Source: CAWANF01 sp963783355 (GTDB taxonomy: Bacteria; Bacteroidota; Rhodothermia; Balneolales; DATFMH01). From it: a DNA stretch of 64,000 nucleotides. Of the stretch, positions 54,661 to 64,000 are shown in pieces. The notes under the pieces were generated by a model. It saw nothing but the letters and a program-made list of their open reading frames with translations, made no database searches and was not told where the DNA came from. The stretch covers positions 62,001-126,000 of the forward strand of contig CAWANF010000009.1 in NCBI GenBank assembly GCA_963783355.1, read 5' to 3'. Each line of letters begins with the position of its first letter. Within the stretch, counting starts at the first letter, position 1. Both the position numbers and the translations under genes were made by a program.

Positions 54661-57252
54661 TTATTTCACAACTGAAGAAGCCCGAAATAAGGGATCGGCA
54701 GCCTGCAATATTTTGTCTTTCAAAAAATGGGGATAATTCGGCCTGGCTTTCAGGAAATCACGAACGACATCCGCGGCAGCTTTGCTCCTATGTCCACTCA
54801 AAACGGCATTTATCCATCTGCCTGGGAAGAAAATATCACCCGTAGCCTGAATCTCTTTTAACAGTTTAAGCCCCGGAAGCAGGTAATCAATCGACTCTTT
54901 GGCTCTTGAAGGATAATTGAGATATTCCAGGCCTTGCACGACCCAGGGTTCATGATGCCTGTTTTTCACATTTTCCAGGCTGTTAAAGAACTGGTCACGA
55001 ACGCTCTTATTATCCGATAAAGCAGGACGAACGAACTTAAATTCAGCGATCCGATCCGGGTCAGCTAATCGGCTTTGCTGTTCATCCAGAATTTTACTCC
55101 AGTCTTGGTATTCATTGAGTGCCAGGTGAGCGGCCATTGCCGTATAATCCCGCTGTGAAAACTTCAATCCTGTAATTTTCGTTTTCTTATCCCATACTTT
55201 GTATAATAAGTCCAATCCTTTCGATGTAGTTACAATCGATCGAAAACTACTAAAATAGGTCGATTTAACCGATGAAGAATGAACGTTCTGTAATTGGCTC
55301 CATAACAGATGTTCCAGTTCCGGTGATACTTTTTGCCTTTGAGATGGCCCCATATACTGCCAGAATGTTTGATCCAGATACCCAAGAATCAGCCGGATAT
55401 TTAACTCATTCGTTTCATCCGGTAAAGCAGTCATTTCCAATTTCAGCAATTCAGAAGACGAAATCGAACCTGACAGGAAGTTATCCCATAATGTAACCCA
55501 CGCTATAGACCGGGTCGTGGCGTCTTTGATTTCGGGGAGGTGTTTCAACAGATAATTACGGCTGTTTACATCCAGTTTGAAATACCCGTAAGCCATCCCT
55601 TTACCATTGGGTAAAATAAAATCCGGTTTCTGATGATTTTTAAAATCTCTAAGAGTCGTTCGCCCTTTATTCAAATAAACCGGAATGTATTCAGACTGAT
55701 TGTTGTGATAAACCAGAACGTTCAACTCCTGTGGCCATATTTTATTTTGACCGGTTGGATCGGTCTGCTGCAATACAATGCTTTTAAGTGTCCCGTCAGC
55801 ATTCATTTCTGGTTTTGCCTCAACCGTTGGACGCCCTGGCTCTTCGACCCATACTTTATTCCATTGCTGCAAATTCTTCCCGGTATATTTATTCAGCGTT
55901 GTGATTAAATCGCGCCATGTTGCATTACTAAACCGATAGGTATGCAGATATTCCTGCAATCCTTTCTGAAATTTCTTCTCACCAATAATCTGTTCCATTT
56001 GACGCATCACGATGGGTGCTTTATCATAAGCCATGATGTACATATTACTCGCATTCGACATATTATGAAGCGTTTGACGAATGGCTTCGGCACCTTCGGA
56101 TCGATCTTTTGAATAAGCCGATGGATAATGCTTCAACAAAAATCGCTGGTTAAAATTTATCTTGGGATATAATTCCTGAACCATTTTATCTGCCATGAAC
56201 TGGGCATAAACTTCTTTCGTCCACACGTCATTGAACCACTTCATTGTCACCATGTCTCCAAACCACATATGTGAAGTCTCGTGTGAAATCAGGCTGGCCC
56301 GTCCCAGTGAATCGTTCATTGTCGCGGACGATCTCAGGAATAAGCTGGAAGCTTTAAAATAAATAGCGCCTGGATGCTCCATACCTCCGAACTGAAAGGA
56401 AGGAACAGCAAAAAAATCATATTTGTCATATGGATACGGAATGCCGGTATAGTTTTGAAGCCAGTTCAACGCATTGGCAGCTAAATCAAAGACCTCTTTG
56501 CTGTTTCTCTTGACTATCTTTTCATCAGGTTCCCGGTAATACATGGTAAATTCCCGTCCGTTGCGAAAACCGGTCATAGTATGAAAAACACCCGCGGCAA
56601 AGGCAAACTGATAGGTTGAAAGAGGTGGTGTCTCCCCGTACAGTAGTTCCACATGATCTTTATCAATTACTTTTTGAAATAGTGGAGCATTGGTAACCGC
56701 CGACCATTTTCCAGGTAACGTCAATTTTAATTGGAAACCGGCTTTTAAGTCAGGCTGATCAAAACAGGGAAAAGCAGTATGAGCCAGTGCAGGTACAAAC
56801 AGAGAATACATGAAAGAGGTATTTCGATTTAAAGCCTCATTCCCCGACTGAAAAGATAATTCAACATAATTATTTCCAACTTTCAGACGATCTACAGGTA
56901 AAATAATATGCCCGTTCGCTGTCTTATATTTTGCCGGGGAGCCATTTAGCGTCACTCCCTTAAGAAGTTTATCAGCATTCTTAAAATCTATTATTACAGG
57001 ATGGGAATTATTGTTAAGATCGAAATGAATGAAAGCCGTCCCCGTTACAGGCTCTCCGGTCGAAGCCGGAATAATAAATGCTAATCGATATTGTACGTTG
57101 GATATCGTTTTTGAACGATAAGAGGCCAGTTCTTCACTTAATCCAGCCTTTGGTTTATTAAAATCCAGGTTCATTTTAGAGGACTGATTACATCCCAACA
57201 ACAGGGCAACTGAAAATAAAATACCGGCTAACAGAACAACAGGGCTCTTCAT
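54661..57252 (-). CDS. M1-family aminopeptidase, lipoprotein
   Basis: 863 residues. Lipobox LLGC at Cys21 of MKSPVVLLAGILFSVALLLGC anchors it in the envelope. Substrate motif GGMEHPGAI, zinc site HETSH (H324, E325, H328) and the third ligand E347 (DVWTKE, 18 residues later) define a gluzincin M1 aminopeptidase. The N-terminal beta domain and C-terminal alpha domain (about 560-860) have normal M1 proportions. It removes N-terminal amino acids from peptides in the periplasm. The adjacent genes are not functionally linked. Confidence 0.94.
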   Translation of the reverse strand: MKSPVVLLAGILFSVALLLGCNQSSKMNLDFNKPKAGLSEELASYRSKTISNVQYRLAFIIPASTGEPVTGTAFIHFDLNNNSHPVIIDFKNADKLLKGVTLNGSPAKYKTANGHIILPVDRLKVGNNYVELSFQSGNEALNRNTSFMYSLFVPALAHTAFPCFDQPDLKAGFQLKLTLPGKWSAVTNAPLFQKVIDKDHVELLYGETPPLSTYQFAFAAGVFHTMTGFRNGREFTMYYREPDEKIVKRNSKEVFDLAANALNWLQNYTGIPYPYDKYDFFAVPSFQFGGMEHPGAIYFKASSLFLRSSATMNDSLGRASLISHETSHMWFGDMVTMKWFNDVWTKEVYAQFMADKMVQELYPKINFNQRFLLKHYPSAYSKDRSEGAEAIRQTLHNMSNASNMYIMAYDKAPIVMRQMEQIIGEKKFQKGLQEYLHTYRFSNATWRDLITTLNKYTGKNLQQWNKVWVEEPGRPTVEAKPEMNADGTLKSIVLQQTDPTGQNKIWPQELNVLVYHNNQSEYIPVYLNKGRTTLRDFKNHQKPDFILPNGKGMAYGYFKLDVNSRNYLLKHLPEIKDATTRSIAWVTLWDNFLSGSISSSELLKLEMTALPDETNELNIRLILGYLDQTFWQYMGPSQRQKVSPELEHLLWSQLQNVHSSSVKSTYFSSFRSIVTTSKGLDLLYKVWDKKTKITGLKFSQRDYTAMAAHLALNEYQDWSKILDEQQSRLADPDRIAEFKFVRPALSDNKSVRDQFFNSLENVKNRHHEPWVVQGLEYLNYPSRAKESIDYLLPGLKLLKEIQATGDIFFPGRWINAVLSGHRSKAAADVVRDFLKARPNYPHFLKDKILQAADPLFRASSVVK

Positions 57253-57482
57253 AAAATAATCACTTAGTTTGTAGATTCGGATTGAACTAAAATGAGAAAT
57301 TTAACTGTAAATAAATGAAATAAAATATTTAAGATTGATGTGGCTAATTCCCATATCCTTAATTCAGCTGATTATTATTATGAACGGTAGGCTGTTGACT
57401 GAAAGCTCATTATCTTACGAATATTTCAAACGTAAATTTAATTGTTTCATCCCAAACATCTTATCTCATCTCTGCACAAGCC

Positions 57483-58661
57483 ATGAACGTAGTTACACTT
57501 AAAAAGAACCGACATAAACGCATTGAAAAAGGACATACCTGGATTTTCAGCAATGAAATTTTTCCACCGAAAGAACCTATTAATGCCGGAGATATTGTTG
57601 AAATACGAAAATCTGATAATACGTTCGCGGGAGTAGGATTTTATAATCCTCATTCACTTATTGCGGTCCGCATTTTAAGCCGTATCCATCAAACGGTTGA
57701 TGAAACTTTCTTTCTGGAACGGATTAAAAAAGCAATTGCACTGCGTTCGTTAGTTTATCCCGATACCGATGCCATTCGGCTCATTCATTCGGAAAGTGAT
57801 GACATACCAGGACTCATCGTGGATAAATTCAAAGATTCCTTAAGTATTCAGATTCATAGCGCCGGAACGGAACTTTTTTCAGAAACGATCATTAATATCC
57901 TGGATCAACTTCTGAATCCTTCTTATATCATCTTAAGGAATGAATCGAGATTACGTACACTTGAAGGATTACCGACTTTTAAATCAATAGCCAAAGGAAC
58001 TGAACCGGTACCTTCATTTTTGATAAATGAACATGATATAAGCTATGAAATGAATCCATTTGAGGGTCAAAAAACGGGATTCTATATCGATCAGAGAGAA
58101 AACAGGCTTAATTTTAGAAAATTTATTAATAAAGGCGCTACCGTTTTTGATGCCTTTTGCAATGAAGGCGGGTTTGCACTTAATGCTGCAAAAGCCGGGG
58201 CTTCCCATGTGACAGCCATTGATGTATCGGATTCCGTTCTTGAGAAAGGAAAACAAAATGCCTTGAGAAATGGATTCCAAGATATCATTGAATTTCACCC
58301 GAAAGACATTATGAAAACCCTGGATACCGATGCTGTTAATGGCAAATTTGATGTTGTGAATCTGGATCCTCCAAACTTTGCAAAAAACAAGAAATCGGTT
58401 GGAGCAGCGAAGCGTGCCTATCGCAATCTTCATGAATATGGACTCAAATTATTAAATCCCGGCGGAATATTATGTACCTCCTGCTGTTCCCATCATATCT
58501 TTCCTGATACTTTCTATCAAACGGTTGAAGAGGCCGCATATCGGAACGGTTTCAGAATAAAATTGCTCCATAAGGGGAGTCATGCACCCGATCATCCCAT
58601 TTTAGTAGGAATGCCCGAGACCGAATATCTGAAATTTCTCGTTTTTCAGCTAATCAACTAA
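57483..58661 (+). CDS. rlmI: SAM-dependent 23S rRNA methyltransferase, RlmI type
   Basis: 392 residues. N-terminal PUA domain (VVTLKKNRHKRIEKGHTWIFSNEI), a central domain with GQKTGFYIDQRENR, then a Rossmann methyltransferase: VFDAFCNEGGFALNAAKAGASHVTAIDVS, catalytic-region NLDPPNFAKNKKSVGAAKRAYRNLH and TSCCSHH. This is the RlmI/RlmK family that makes m5C1962 in 23S rRNA in E. coli; the same target is inferred. ATG 57483 is the first start after a 230-base gap. Confidence 0.92.
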   Translation: MNVVTLKKNRHKRIEKGHTWIFSNEIFPPKEPINAGDIVEIRKSDNTFAGVGFYNPHSLIAVRILSRIHQTVDETFFLERIKKAIALRSLVYPDTDAIRLIHSESDDIPGLIVDKFKDSLSIQIHSAGTELFSETIINILDQLLNPSYIILRNESRLRTLEGLPTFKSIAKGTEPVPSFLINEHDISYEMNPFEGQKTGFYIDQRENRLNFRKFINKGATVFDAFCNEGGFALNAAKAGASHVTAIDVSDSVLEKGKQNALRNGFQDIIEFHPKDIMKTLDTDAVNGKFDVVNLDPPNFAKNKKSVGAAKRAYRNLHEYGLKLLNPGGILCTSCCSHHIFPDTFYQTVEEAAYRNGFRIKLLHKGSHAPDHPILVGMPETEYLKFLVFQLIN

Positions 58662-58744
58662 AATCTCATTGCTTAAAATTTCGTTGGGATTTACACTTCG
58701 TTGGAAATATATTAGCAACATTAATATAATCTAATCACGACATT

Positions 58745-59407
58745 TTGATTTCGAGGGTAGTTAAGCGTTTTCGTTCCATATTTTTTTTACTAATTCCTTT
58801 ACTACTATTTTTAGTGACAGGTTGTGCTACCGTACGTTATAACCGGGTCATTGAATATGGAGTTGCCAGCTGGTATGGTCCGGATTTTCATGGAAAGTTA
58901 ACGGCCGATGGCGAAAGATATAATCAAAATGCCCTGACAGCCGCCCACCGAACGCTCCCATTCAATACGTACGTCAAAGTTATTAACCTGAATAATGGAA
59001 GAAATGTTGTCGTTCGTATCAATGATCGTGGACCGTATGCCAAAGGCAGAATCATCGACTTATCCAAAAGAGCTGCTACGATTTTACACATGATTGGGCC
59101 CGGAACAGCGCGTGTAAAGCTGGTACTGGTCAGGGGCAATGCTGCAAATGTTCATAAGAATCTAAGCTATAACAAGGGTGTTGGATTATTTGCCGTTCAA
59201 ATTGGGGCCTATAGCGATCGTGTCGCCGCCGACCAAAAAACCCGGCAAGTACATGGTTCATGGATCCAGGATGTTAGGGTGAACGGTCAACGAATTTATC
59301 GGGTTTATTATGGGAAATTTGACAACGAAGATAAGGCCATCAGAGCAAAAAAAGAGTTGTCAAGAAAGGGTATTCGTGGTTTTGTAAAAGAGATACAGAA
59401 TTACTAA
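58745..59407 (+). CDS. rlpA: RlpA-like septal ring lipoprotein with SPOR domain
   Basis: 220 residues. Signal peptide with lipobox VTGC near residue 27. The double-psi beta-barrel reads YGVASWYGPDFHGKLTADGERYNQNALTAAHRTLPFNTYVKV and VVRINDRGPYAKGRIIDLSKRAA, with the Asp of the RlpA lytic-transglycosylase site (INDRGP). A C-terminal SPOR domain (GLFAVQIGAYSDRVAADQKTRQV) binds denuded peptidoglycan. The start TTG 58745 is the only start candidate that keeps the signal peptide; no clear ribosome binding site. Confidence 0.92.
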   Translation: MISRVVKRFRSIFFLLIPLLLFLVTGCATVRYNRVIEYGVASWYGPDFHGKLTADGERYNQNALTAAHRTLPFNTYVKVINLNNGRNVVVRINDRGPYAKGRIIDLSKRAATILHMIGPGTARVKLVLVRGNAANVHKNLSYNKGVGLFAVQIGAYSDRVAADQKTRQVHGSWIQDVRVNGQRIYRVYYGKFDNEDKAIRAKKELSRKGIRGFVKEIQNY

Positions 59408-59551
59408 ATACCATTTGGGGTTAGGATCTTATTCAACTAAACGTCAATCATTCCGTTTGTTATACCAACGTTTATTAAGACTTTCATGTTGTTTCTAAAA
59501 ACCTGGTAAAGAGACACCCTCTATTAAATATTTCATTAAGATTAATATCAA

Positions 59552-61033
59552 ATGAAGAAGAAAATCATCGTTATTGGCAGTGGGTTTGGAGGACTCGGTG
59601 CGGCTAATCTATTAGCCTCACAAGGCCATGAAGTTCATGTTTTTGAAAAACTCGATAAGCCAGGCGGACGAGCATATGTATACGAGAAAGATGGCTTCAC
59701 ATTCGATGCGGGTCCAACCGTCATAACGGCACCCTTCTTATTTGATGAAATTTTCGAAGCGGCAGGCAAAAAAAGAGAAAATTATTTCGATCTGGTTCCC
59801 TGCGAGCCATTTTATCGCATCTTCAATCATGAAAACAGGTTTTTAGACTATAATTCGAATGAAGATTTTATTCTGAAAGAGATTGAAAAATGGAATCCTG
59901 ATGATAAAGCCGGTTATCAAAAATTTATAAAAACGACTAAATCGATATTTCAAAAAGGTTTTGTGGAACTGGCCGACCAGCCATTTTTATCAATTAAAGA
60001 AATGCTGAAAGTGGCTCCGGATTTAATTAAGCTTCAATCATATAAATCGGTGTACAAGTATGTATCTCAATTTATAGAAAATGATTTTCTACGCAGATGT
60101 TTCTCTTTTCACCCATTATTAGTCGGTGGCAATCCATTTGATACTACCTCTATTTATTCCATGATTCATTACCTGGAACGGGAATGGGGAGTGCATTATG
60201 CCATGGGTGGAACAGGATCCATAGTTAAAGCTCTTTCCCGTTTACTGGAAGAACAAGGCGGATACATTCATTTAAATTCGGAAGTGGATGAAATTTTAAT
60301 TGACGGAAGAAAAGTGCTTGGCGTTTTATTGAAAAATGGCTCCGTATATGAAGCCGATATCGTCATATCTAATGCAGACCTCGCTTTCACCTATTTAAAT
60401 ATGATTCCGGAATATCAACGACGGAAATATTCGAATAAAAAACTGGAAAATATGCGATACAGCATGTCTCTGTTCGTCATCTACTTTGGCACGAAAAAGC
60501 AGTATCGAAACCAAAACTTAAAGCATCACAACATTATTCTTGGAGAACGATATCGTGGCTTACTAGATGATATCTTTCACAAAAAGCATTTGCCTGACGA
60601 TTTCTCTTTATACCTCCATATGCCCAGCCTGACTGATTCCTCCGTTGCCCCGGAAGGCTGTGAATCTTTCTATGTGCTCTCTCCGGTACCCAACCTTGAA
60701 TCAGATGTCGACTGGAATGAAAAAGCCCGGCCGTATCGAAATGCCATTATGAATTTCCTTGAACAAAACTTCTTACCTGATTTACAGGAAAATATCGTGG
60801 CAGAACATTATATCGACCCGCTTCATTTTCAAAATACCTTAAACAGTTTCCGGGGATCGGCATTTTCACTGGAACCTGTTTTAACTCAATCGGCCTGGTT
60901 TCGTCCGCATAATCGTTCCGAAGATTTTGACAATCTGTATTTTGTCGGGGCCGGAACACATCCGGGAGCTGGATTGCCCGGTGTCTTGTCTTCCTCAAAA
61001 ATCGCCCGGGATCTTATATCTGAAGTGACATAA
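59552..61033 (+). CDS. crtI: CrtI-type carotenoid desaturase (phytoene desaturase family)
   Basis: 493 residues. N-terminal FAD site IGSGFGGLGAANLLASQGHEVHVFEK followed by PGGRAYVYEKDGFTFDAGPTVI, and C-terminal LYFVGAGTHPGAGLPGVLSSSKIARDLI, the standard ends of the CrtI family. It desaturates phytoene or a related carotenoid at the membrane. It could be CrtI, CrtD or CrtN; the sequence alone does not decide. Other carotenoid genes are not in the window. Confidence 0.88.
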   Translation: MKKKIIVIGSGFGGLGAANLLASQGHEVHVFEKLDKPGGRAYVYEKDGFTFDAGPTVITAPFLFDEIFEAAGKKRENYFDLVPCEPFYRIFNHENRFLDYNSNEDFILKEIEKWNPDDKAGYQKFIKTTKSIFQKGFVELADQPFLSIKEMLKVAPDLIKLQSYKSVYKYVSQFIENDFLRRCFSFHPLLVGGNPFDTTSIYSMIHYLEREWGVHYAMGGTGSIVKALSRLLEEQGGYIHLNSEVDEILIDGRKVLGVLLKNGSVYEADIVISNADLAFTYLNMIPEYQRRKYSNKKLENMRYSMSLFVIYFGTKKQYRNQNLKHHNIILGERYRGLLDDIFHKKHLPDDFSLYLHMPSLTDSSVAPEGCESFYVLSPVPNLESDVDWNEKARPYRNAIMNFLEQNFLPDLQENIVAEHYIDPLHFQNTLNSFRGSAFSLEPVLTQSAWFRPHNRSEDFDNLYFVGAGTHPGAGLPGVLSSSKIARDLISEVT

Positions 61034-61066
61034 AAAAGGCTCCTGATATACAGAAGCCTTTGATTT
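61034..61066. terminator. Bidirectional terminator between crtI and fsa
   Basis: AAAAAAGGCTCCTGATAT pairs loosely with the inverted AGAAGCCTTT; A and T runs flank it between two converging genes. Confidence 0.65.
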
Positions 61067-61071
61067 AGAAA

Positions 61072-61737
61072 TTATTTCATATTCTTAATGGTTTCCTGAA
61101 GTTTTTCCCAGTCGCTTAGGAAACGCTTCAATCCATTATCTGTCAAAGGATGATTTAACAATGATAAGATAACTTTTAAAGGCATTGTCGCAACATCGGC
61201 ACCAATTCTTGCAGCTTCTACAACATGCATCGGGTGGCGAATACTGGCTGCCAACACTTCGGTTTTGTAACCGTAATTTGAATAAATGGTTACAATATCC
61301 TCAATTAACTGCATACCATCGGTAGAAATGTCGTCCAGACGTCCGACAAACGGAGAAATATATGTTGCTCCGGCTTTTGCTGCTATTAATGCCTGTGTGG
61401 ACGAAAAACAAAGGGTACAATTCGTTTTAATTCCTTCATCGGTAAGCGACTTTATCGCTTTAATACCGTCTTTAATGAGTGGTACTTTTACAACTACATT
61501 ATCAGCTATTTTAGCCAATACGTGAGCTTCCGACATAATACCATCATACTCTGTGGAGACAACCTCTGCGGAGACATCACCTTTAACAATTTCACAGATC
61601 TTTGCAATATGCTCGTGAAAATTTACAACGCCAATTTTTGCGCAAAGAGATGGATTCGTTGTGACCCCATCAAGAATACCCAATTCATTGGCTTCCCTGA
61701 TTTCATCTAAATCGGCTGTATCTATAAAAAATTTCAT
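61072..61737 (-). CDS. fsa: Transaldolase-like fructose-6-phosphate aldolase
   Basis: 221 residues, the short TalC/MipB/FSA form. The start MKFFIDTADLDEIREANELGILDGVTTNPSL and the Schiff-base lysine in NVVVKVPLI are characteristic, as are CFSSTQALIAAKAGATYISPFVGRLDD and ASIRHPMHVVEAARIGADVATMP. The protein acts as fructose-6-phosphate aldolase or as transaldolase in the pentose phosphate pathway; small members of this family vary in activity. Single gene. Confidence 0.94.
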   Translation of the reverse strand: MKFFIDTADLDEIREANELGILDGVTTNPSLCAKIGVVNFHEHIAKICEIVKGDVSAEVVSTEYDGIMSEAHVLAKIADNVVVKVPLIKDGIKAIKSLTDEGIKTNCTLCFSSTQALIAAKAGATYISPFVGRLDDISTDGMQLIEDIVTIYSNYGYKTEVLAASIRHPMHVVEAARIGADVATMPLKVILSLLNHPLTDNGLKRFLSDWEKLQETIKNMK

Positions 61738-62000
61738 AGTTCAGAAAACTAATTTTATGATTTCTAATTAATATTAATTATCCCCACGTCAACGTGTCTT
61801 AAAATAAGTGTTTATAAGCTGTTTTTCTTATTTTATTTTCATTAAATATCATGATGTGAACTCCAGTAAATATTATAACGTTGACATATATACAGAGTTA
61901 AAAAAACACATCATTTATTTTTTCAATTGCAGATTATATTATTTCTCTCTTTTATATTAATAAGGAATAGTAATGTTCATCAAAACCTTCGGGTCGACAC
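61738..62000. other. 263-base gap; nothing recognised
   Basis: AT-rich, divergent promoter region between fsa (minus) and the YtxH gene (plus). No repeat or RNA seen. Confidence 0.4.
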
Positions 62001-62342
62001 ATGAGTAAAACAAGTAAAGGATTTACATTAGGCTTAATTTCAGGAGCTTTTATCGGTTCGGTAGTTGCGCTATTATATGCACCGGATAAAGGAAGTACAA
62101 CCAGAGATCGACTATCGTATCGTCTTAACAGATATTTAGAAGACCTTACTGATTTGATAGAACAACTGCGTGATGAAAGAAACAACATTGTTTCCGATGC
62201 CAAAATAAAAGGCACACAGGTTGTTGAAGATGCTCAGCGAAAAGCTGAAGATTTAATAGGCGAAGCTGAGGCATTGTTACAAACTATCAAGGAAGCAAAA
62301 GAACGTTCGGAAACGGCTGAAGAACAGCCAACTGCCGAATAA
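62001..62342 (+). CDS. YtxH-domain protein
   Basis: 113 residues. N-terminal hydrophobic segment GFTLGLISGAFIGSVVALLYAPDKGSTTRDRL is the YtxH signature (G-x-x-x-G-x-x-x-G-x-x-x-x-L-x-A-P-x-x-G), followed by a long charged helix. Members are small membrane-associated stress proteins of unknown role. ATG 62001 is the first start of the signature. Confidence 0.9.
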   Translation: MSKTSKGFTLGLISGAFIGSVVALLYAPDKGSTTRDRLSYRLNRYLEDLTDLIEQLRDERNNIVSDAKIKGTQVVEDAQRKAEDLIGEAEALLQTIKEAKERSETAEEQPTAE

Positions 62343-62396
62343 CCAAAAAAAACAAGAACTCTAACTTCTCTACTTGCATTGCTTATCGACATAAGC

Positions 62397-62425
62397 AAAA
62401 AGGCCTTCAAATGAAGGCCTTTTTT
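62397..62425. terminator. Terminator between YtxH and rpoC
   Basis: AAAAAGGCCTTC pairs with GAAGGCCTTTTT around AAAT, between two converging genes; usable in both directions. Confidence 0.85.
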
Positions 62426-62450
62426 ATATTACGTATATGTCTGCGATTTT

Positions 62451-64000
62451 TTATTCATCGGAAGAGTCATCAGCTCCCAATGCTTCAAATACCTTACTTG
62501 CCGGTTCGATATCTTCCATTTCAGATTTAGAACCTACAATCAAGTCTCTGTATTTACGCAATCCGGTACCAGCCGGTACTTTCTGACCTACGACAACATT
62601 TTCTTTCAGTCCAAGTAATCCATCTTCTTTGGCTTCGATAGACGCCTGGGAAAGAACCTTTGTTGTTTCCTGGAAGGAAGCAGCGGATAACCAACTGTCA
62701 GTTGACAATGCCGCCCTGGTAATACCAAGAAGAATTGGCCTTGATATTGCTGGTTTCGCTTCTCTGACCTGAATTTCCTGCTTGTTATCTTTAATGAGTT
62801 TAGCATTAACTTCACGAACTTCACGACGTTCCAGCATGGCTCCGTGTTTTTCTTCACTTTCGCCCGGATCGGTAACAACATATTTGCCGATAAGCTTATC
62901 ATTCGTTCTGTTCACTTCAAAACGATCTACCTTGTCACCTTCGAGATACATCGTATCGCCAGAATCAGTGATCTCAACTTTCTGCATCATCGTACGAACG
63001 ATAACTTCGATATGTTTATCGTTGATTTTTACACCTTGCAGACGATAGACTTCCTGAATCTCATTCACAAGATACGATTGAACGGCAAAAGGACCGAGAA
63101 TACTTAAAATATCCTGTGGCATAATGGAACCATCGGACAATGGCTGACCAGCCTGTACAAAATCATTTTCCTGTACGAGAATATGTTTTGCCAAAGGTAC
63201 CAGATAGGTTTTTGTTTCGGTACCGTCTTTGGTTGTCACGATAACTTCCTGAGAACCACGTTTACGGGATCCCATTTTTACGATACCGTCGATTTCTGAT
63301 ACAACGGCAGGATCACTTGGCGGACGTGCTTCAAACAATTCCGTTACACGCGGCAGACCAGCGGTAATATCTTTGGATTTACCGGCAGATCTCGGAATCT
63401 TAGCCAGTGTCTGTCCGGCAAAGACTGTATCCTTACTGTCAACGATCAGGTGAGCGCCTACAGGCAATGTCATTTCACGCATACGCTGATTCGTTCCCTC
63501 GCCTTTAACCATGATAGATGGAACAAGGGTCTTGTCCTTGGAATCAGTGATAACCTTTTCTTTGTGGCCTGTCTGCGAATCTGTCTCTTCGGTAAATGTG
63601 ACATTTTCCATGATATCCTTATACTCAATATTACCGTTGATTTCCGATAAAATAAGAGCATTATATGGATCCCATTTACACAGCGGTACACCTTTAGGAA
63701 TCACATCACCTTCTTCAACCAACAATTCGGAACCATACGGTACATTATATTGAGCAAGCACTTTATCAGTTTCATCAAGAATTTTTATTTCCCCAACACG
63801 GCTCAATACAACACGATGTTCCTCTTCTCCATCGTCGTAATTGACAACACGAATATTATCAAATACGATCTTACCACCAAATTTAGCTTTATGCTGAGAT
63901 TCCTGTTCCAGACGGGAAGCAGTACCACCAACGTGGAATGTACGAAGAGTCAGCTGGGTACCCGGCTCACCAATCGATTGGGCAGCCACAACACCGACAG
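62451..64000 (-). CDS. rpoC: RNA polymerase subunit beta', C-terminal part
   Basis: The frame is open through the right edge, so the gene starts beyond it; the GTG at 63989 is internal (GVVAAQSIGEPGTQLTLRTFHVGG). The bridge-helix-end/trigger-loop region AAQSIGEPGTQLTLRTFH is conserved in all beta' subunits. The 512 visible residues continue through the insertion with lineage-specific content to DILSILGPFAVQSYLVNEIQEVYRLQGVKINDKHIEVIVRTM and TKVLSQASIEAKEDGLLGLKENVVVGQKVPAGTGL. The acidic tail ends DDSSDE. Confidence 0.97.
   Translation of the reverse strand, partial: VGVVAAQSIGEPGTQLTLRTFHVGGTASRLEQESQHKAKFGGKIVFDNIRVVNYDDGEEEHRVVLSRVGEIKILDETDKVLAQYNVPYGSELLVEEGDVIPKGVPLCKWDPYNALILSEINGNIEYKDIMENVTFTEETDSQTGHKEKVITDSKDKTLVPSIMVKGEGTNQRMREMTLPVGAHLIVDSKDTVFAGQTLAKIPRSAGKSKDITAGLPRVTELFEARPPSDPAVVSEIDGIVKMGSRKRGSQEVIVTTKDGTETKTYLVPLAKHILVQENDFVQAGQPLSDGSIMPQDILSILGPFAVQSYLVNEIQEVYRLQGVKINDKHIEVIVRTMMQKVEITDSGDTMYLEGDKVDRFEVNRTNDKLIGKYVVTDPGESEEKHGAMLERREVREVNAKLIKDNKQEIQVREAKPAISRPILLGITRAALSTDSWLSAASFQETTKVLSQASIEAKEDGLLGLKENVVVGQKVPAGTGLRKYRDLIVGSKSEMEDIEPASKVFEALGADDSSDE

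Overview
The window looks like a piece of chromosome from a free-living member of the FCB group (Bacteroidota, or the neighbouring Balneolota/Rhodothermota/Calditrichota-type lineages). The clues are type IX secretion C-terminal sorting domains of the NYPNPFNPTT type, TAnnTTTG promoter elements, TonB proteins with proline-rich spacers, a short archaeal/eukaryal-type prolyl-tRNA synthetase, a DUF4834-like protein, a CrtI-type desaturase and a RAYT transposase. I cannot name a species.

Layout. (1) 1-4270 is core: prmC (cut by the left edge), a DnaA-box-rich candidate oriC, dnaA, folK, a deoxynucleoside kinase, a small membrane protein and tRNA-Leu(GAG). (2) 4256-26996 is an integrative element in the 3' end of that tRNA. 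A 16-bp copy of the tRNA end lies at both borders. The right end carries a tyrosine integrase, a coupled unknown protein, an AlpA-like HTH protein, a P-loop replication protein and a small DNA-binding-like protein, with an iteron-like tract. The left two thirds is cargo: lipoproteins, two very large T9SS-sorted proteins sharing one C-terminal half, and an O-antigen-ligase/TPR membrane protein. (3) 27068-30747 is a five-gene minus-strand operon headed by an ECF-like sigma factor and a zinc-binding anti-sigma factor. It is flanked by two copies of the tRNA-Leu terminator. (4) 31168-35823 is a graveyard of broken copies of the element's cargo modules. (5) 35972-64000 returns to core-type genes: RAYT, osmC, DUF1295-type protein, tRNA-Met with two scrambled partial copies, proS, PAP2-like, nnr, vanZ-like, two tonB genes, NUDIX, DUF1844, DUF1015, serC, rhomboid, tRNA-Thr, SDR, GH2 glycosidase, pyruvyltransferase, M1 aminopeptidase, RlmI-type methyltransferase, RlpA, CrtI, transaldolase-like Fsa, YtxH and the 3' part of rpoC.

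The most unusual structure is the modular array in regions 2 and 4. Three kinds of building block recur: an E-set/CBM-like lipoprotein, a small Ig-like lipoprotein and a large T9SS-sorted protein. They have been cut and rejoined repeatedly. A short constant stretch of the E-set gene is present six times, each time followed by a different in-frame tail and then by a lipoprotein gene. The two giant proteins carry different N-terminal halves (heparinase II/III-like, and a subtilisin-like fold that lacks all three catalytic residues) on a nearly identical C-terminal half, and one of them has lost its sorting domain to a single nonsense codon. I read this as an actively recombining family of secreted proteins carried by a mobile element, part of which is now stranded outside the element. 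Function is inferred only.
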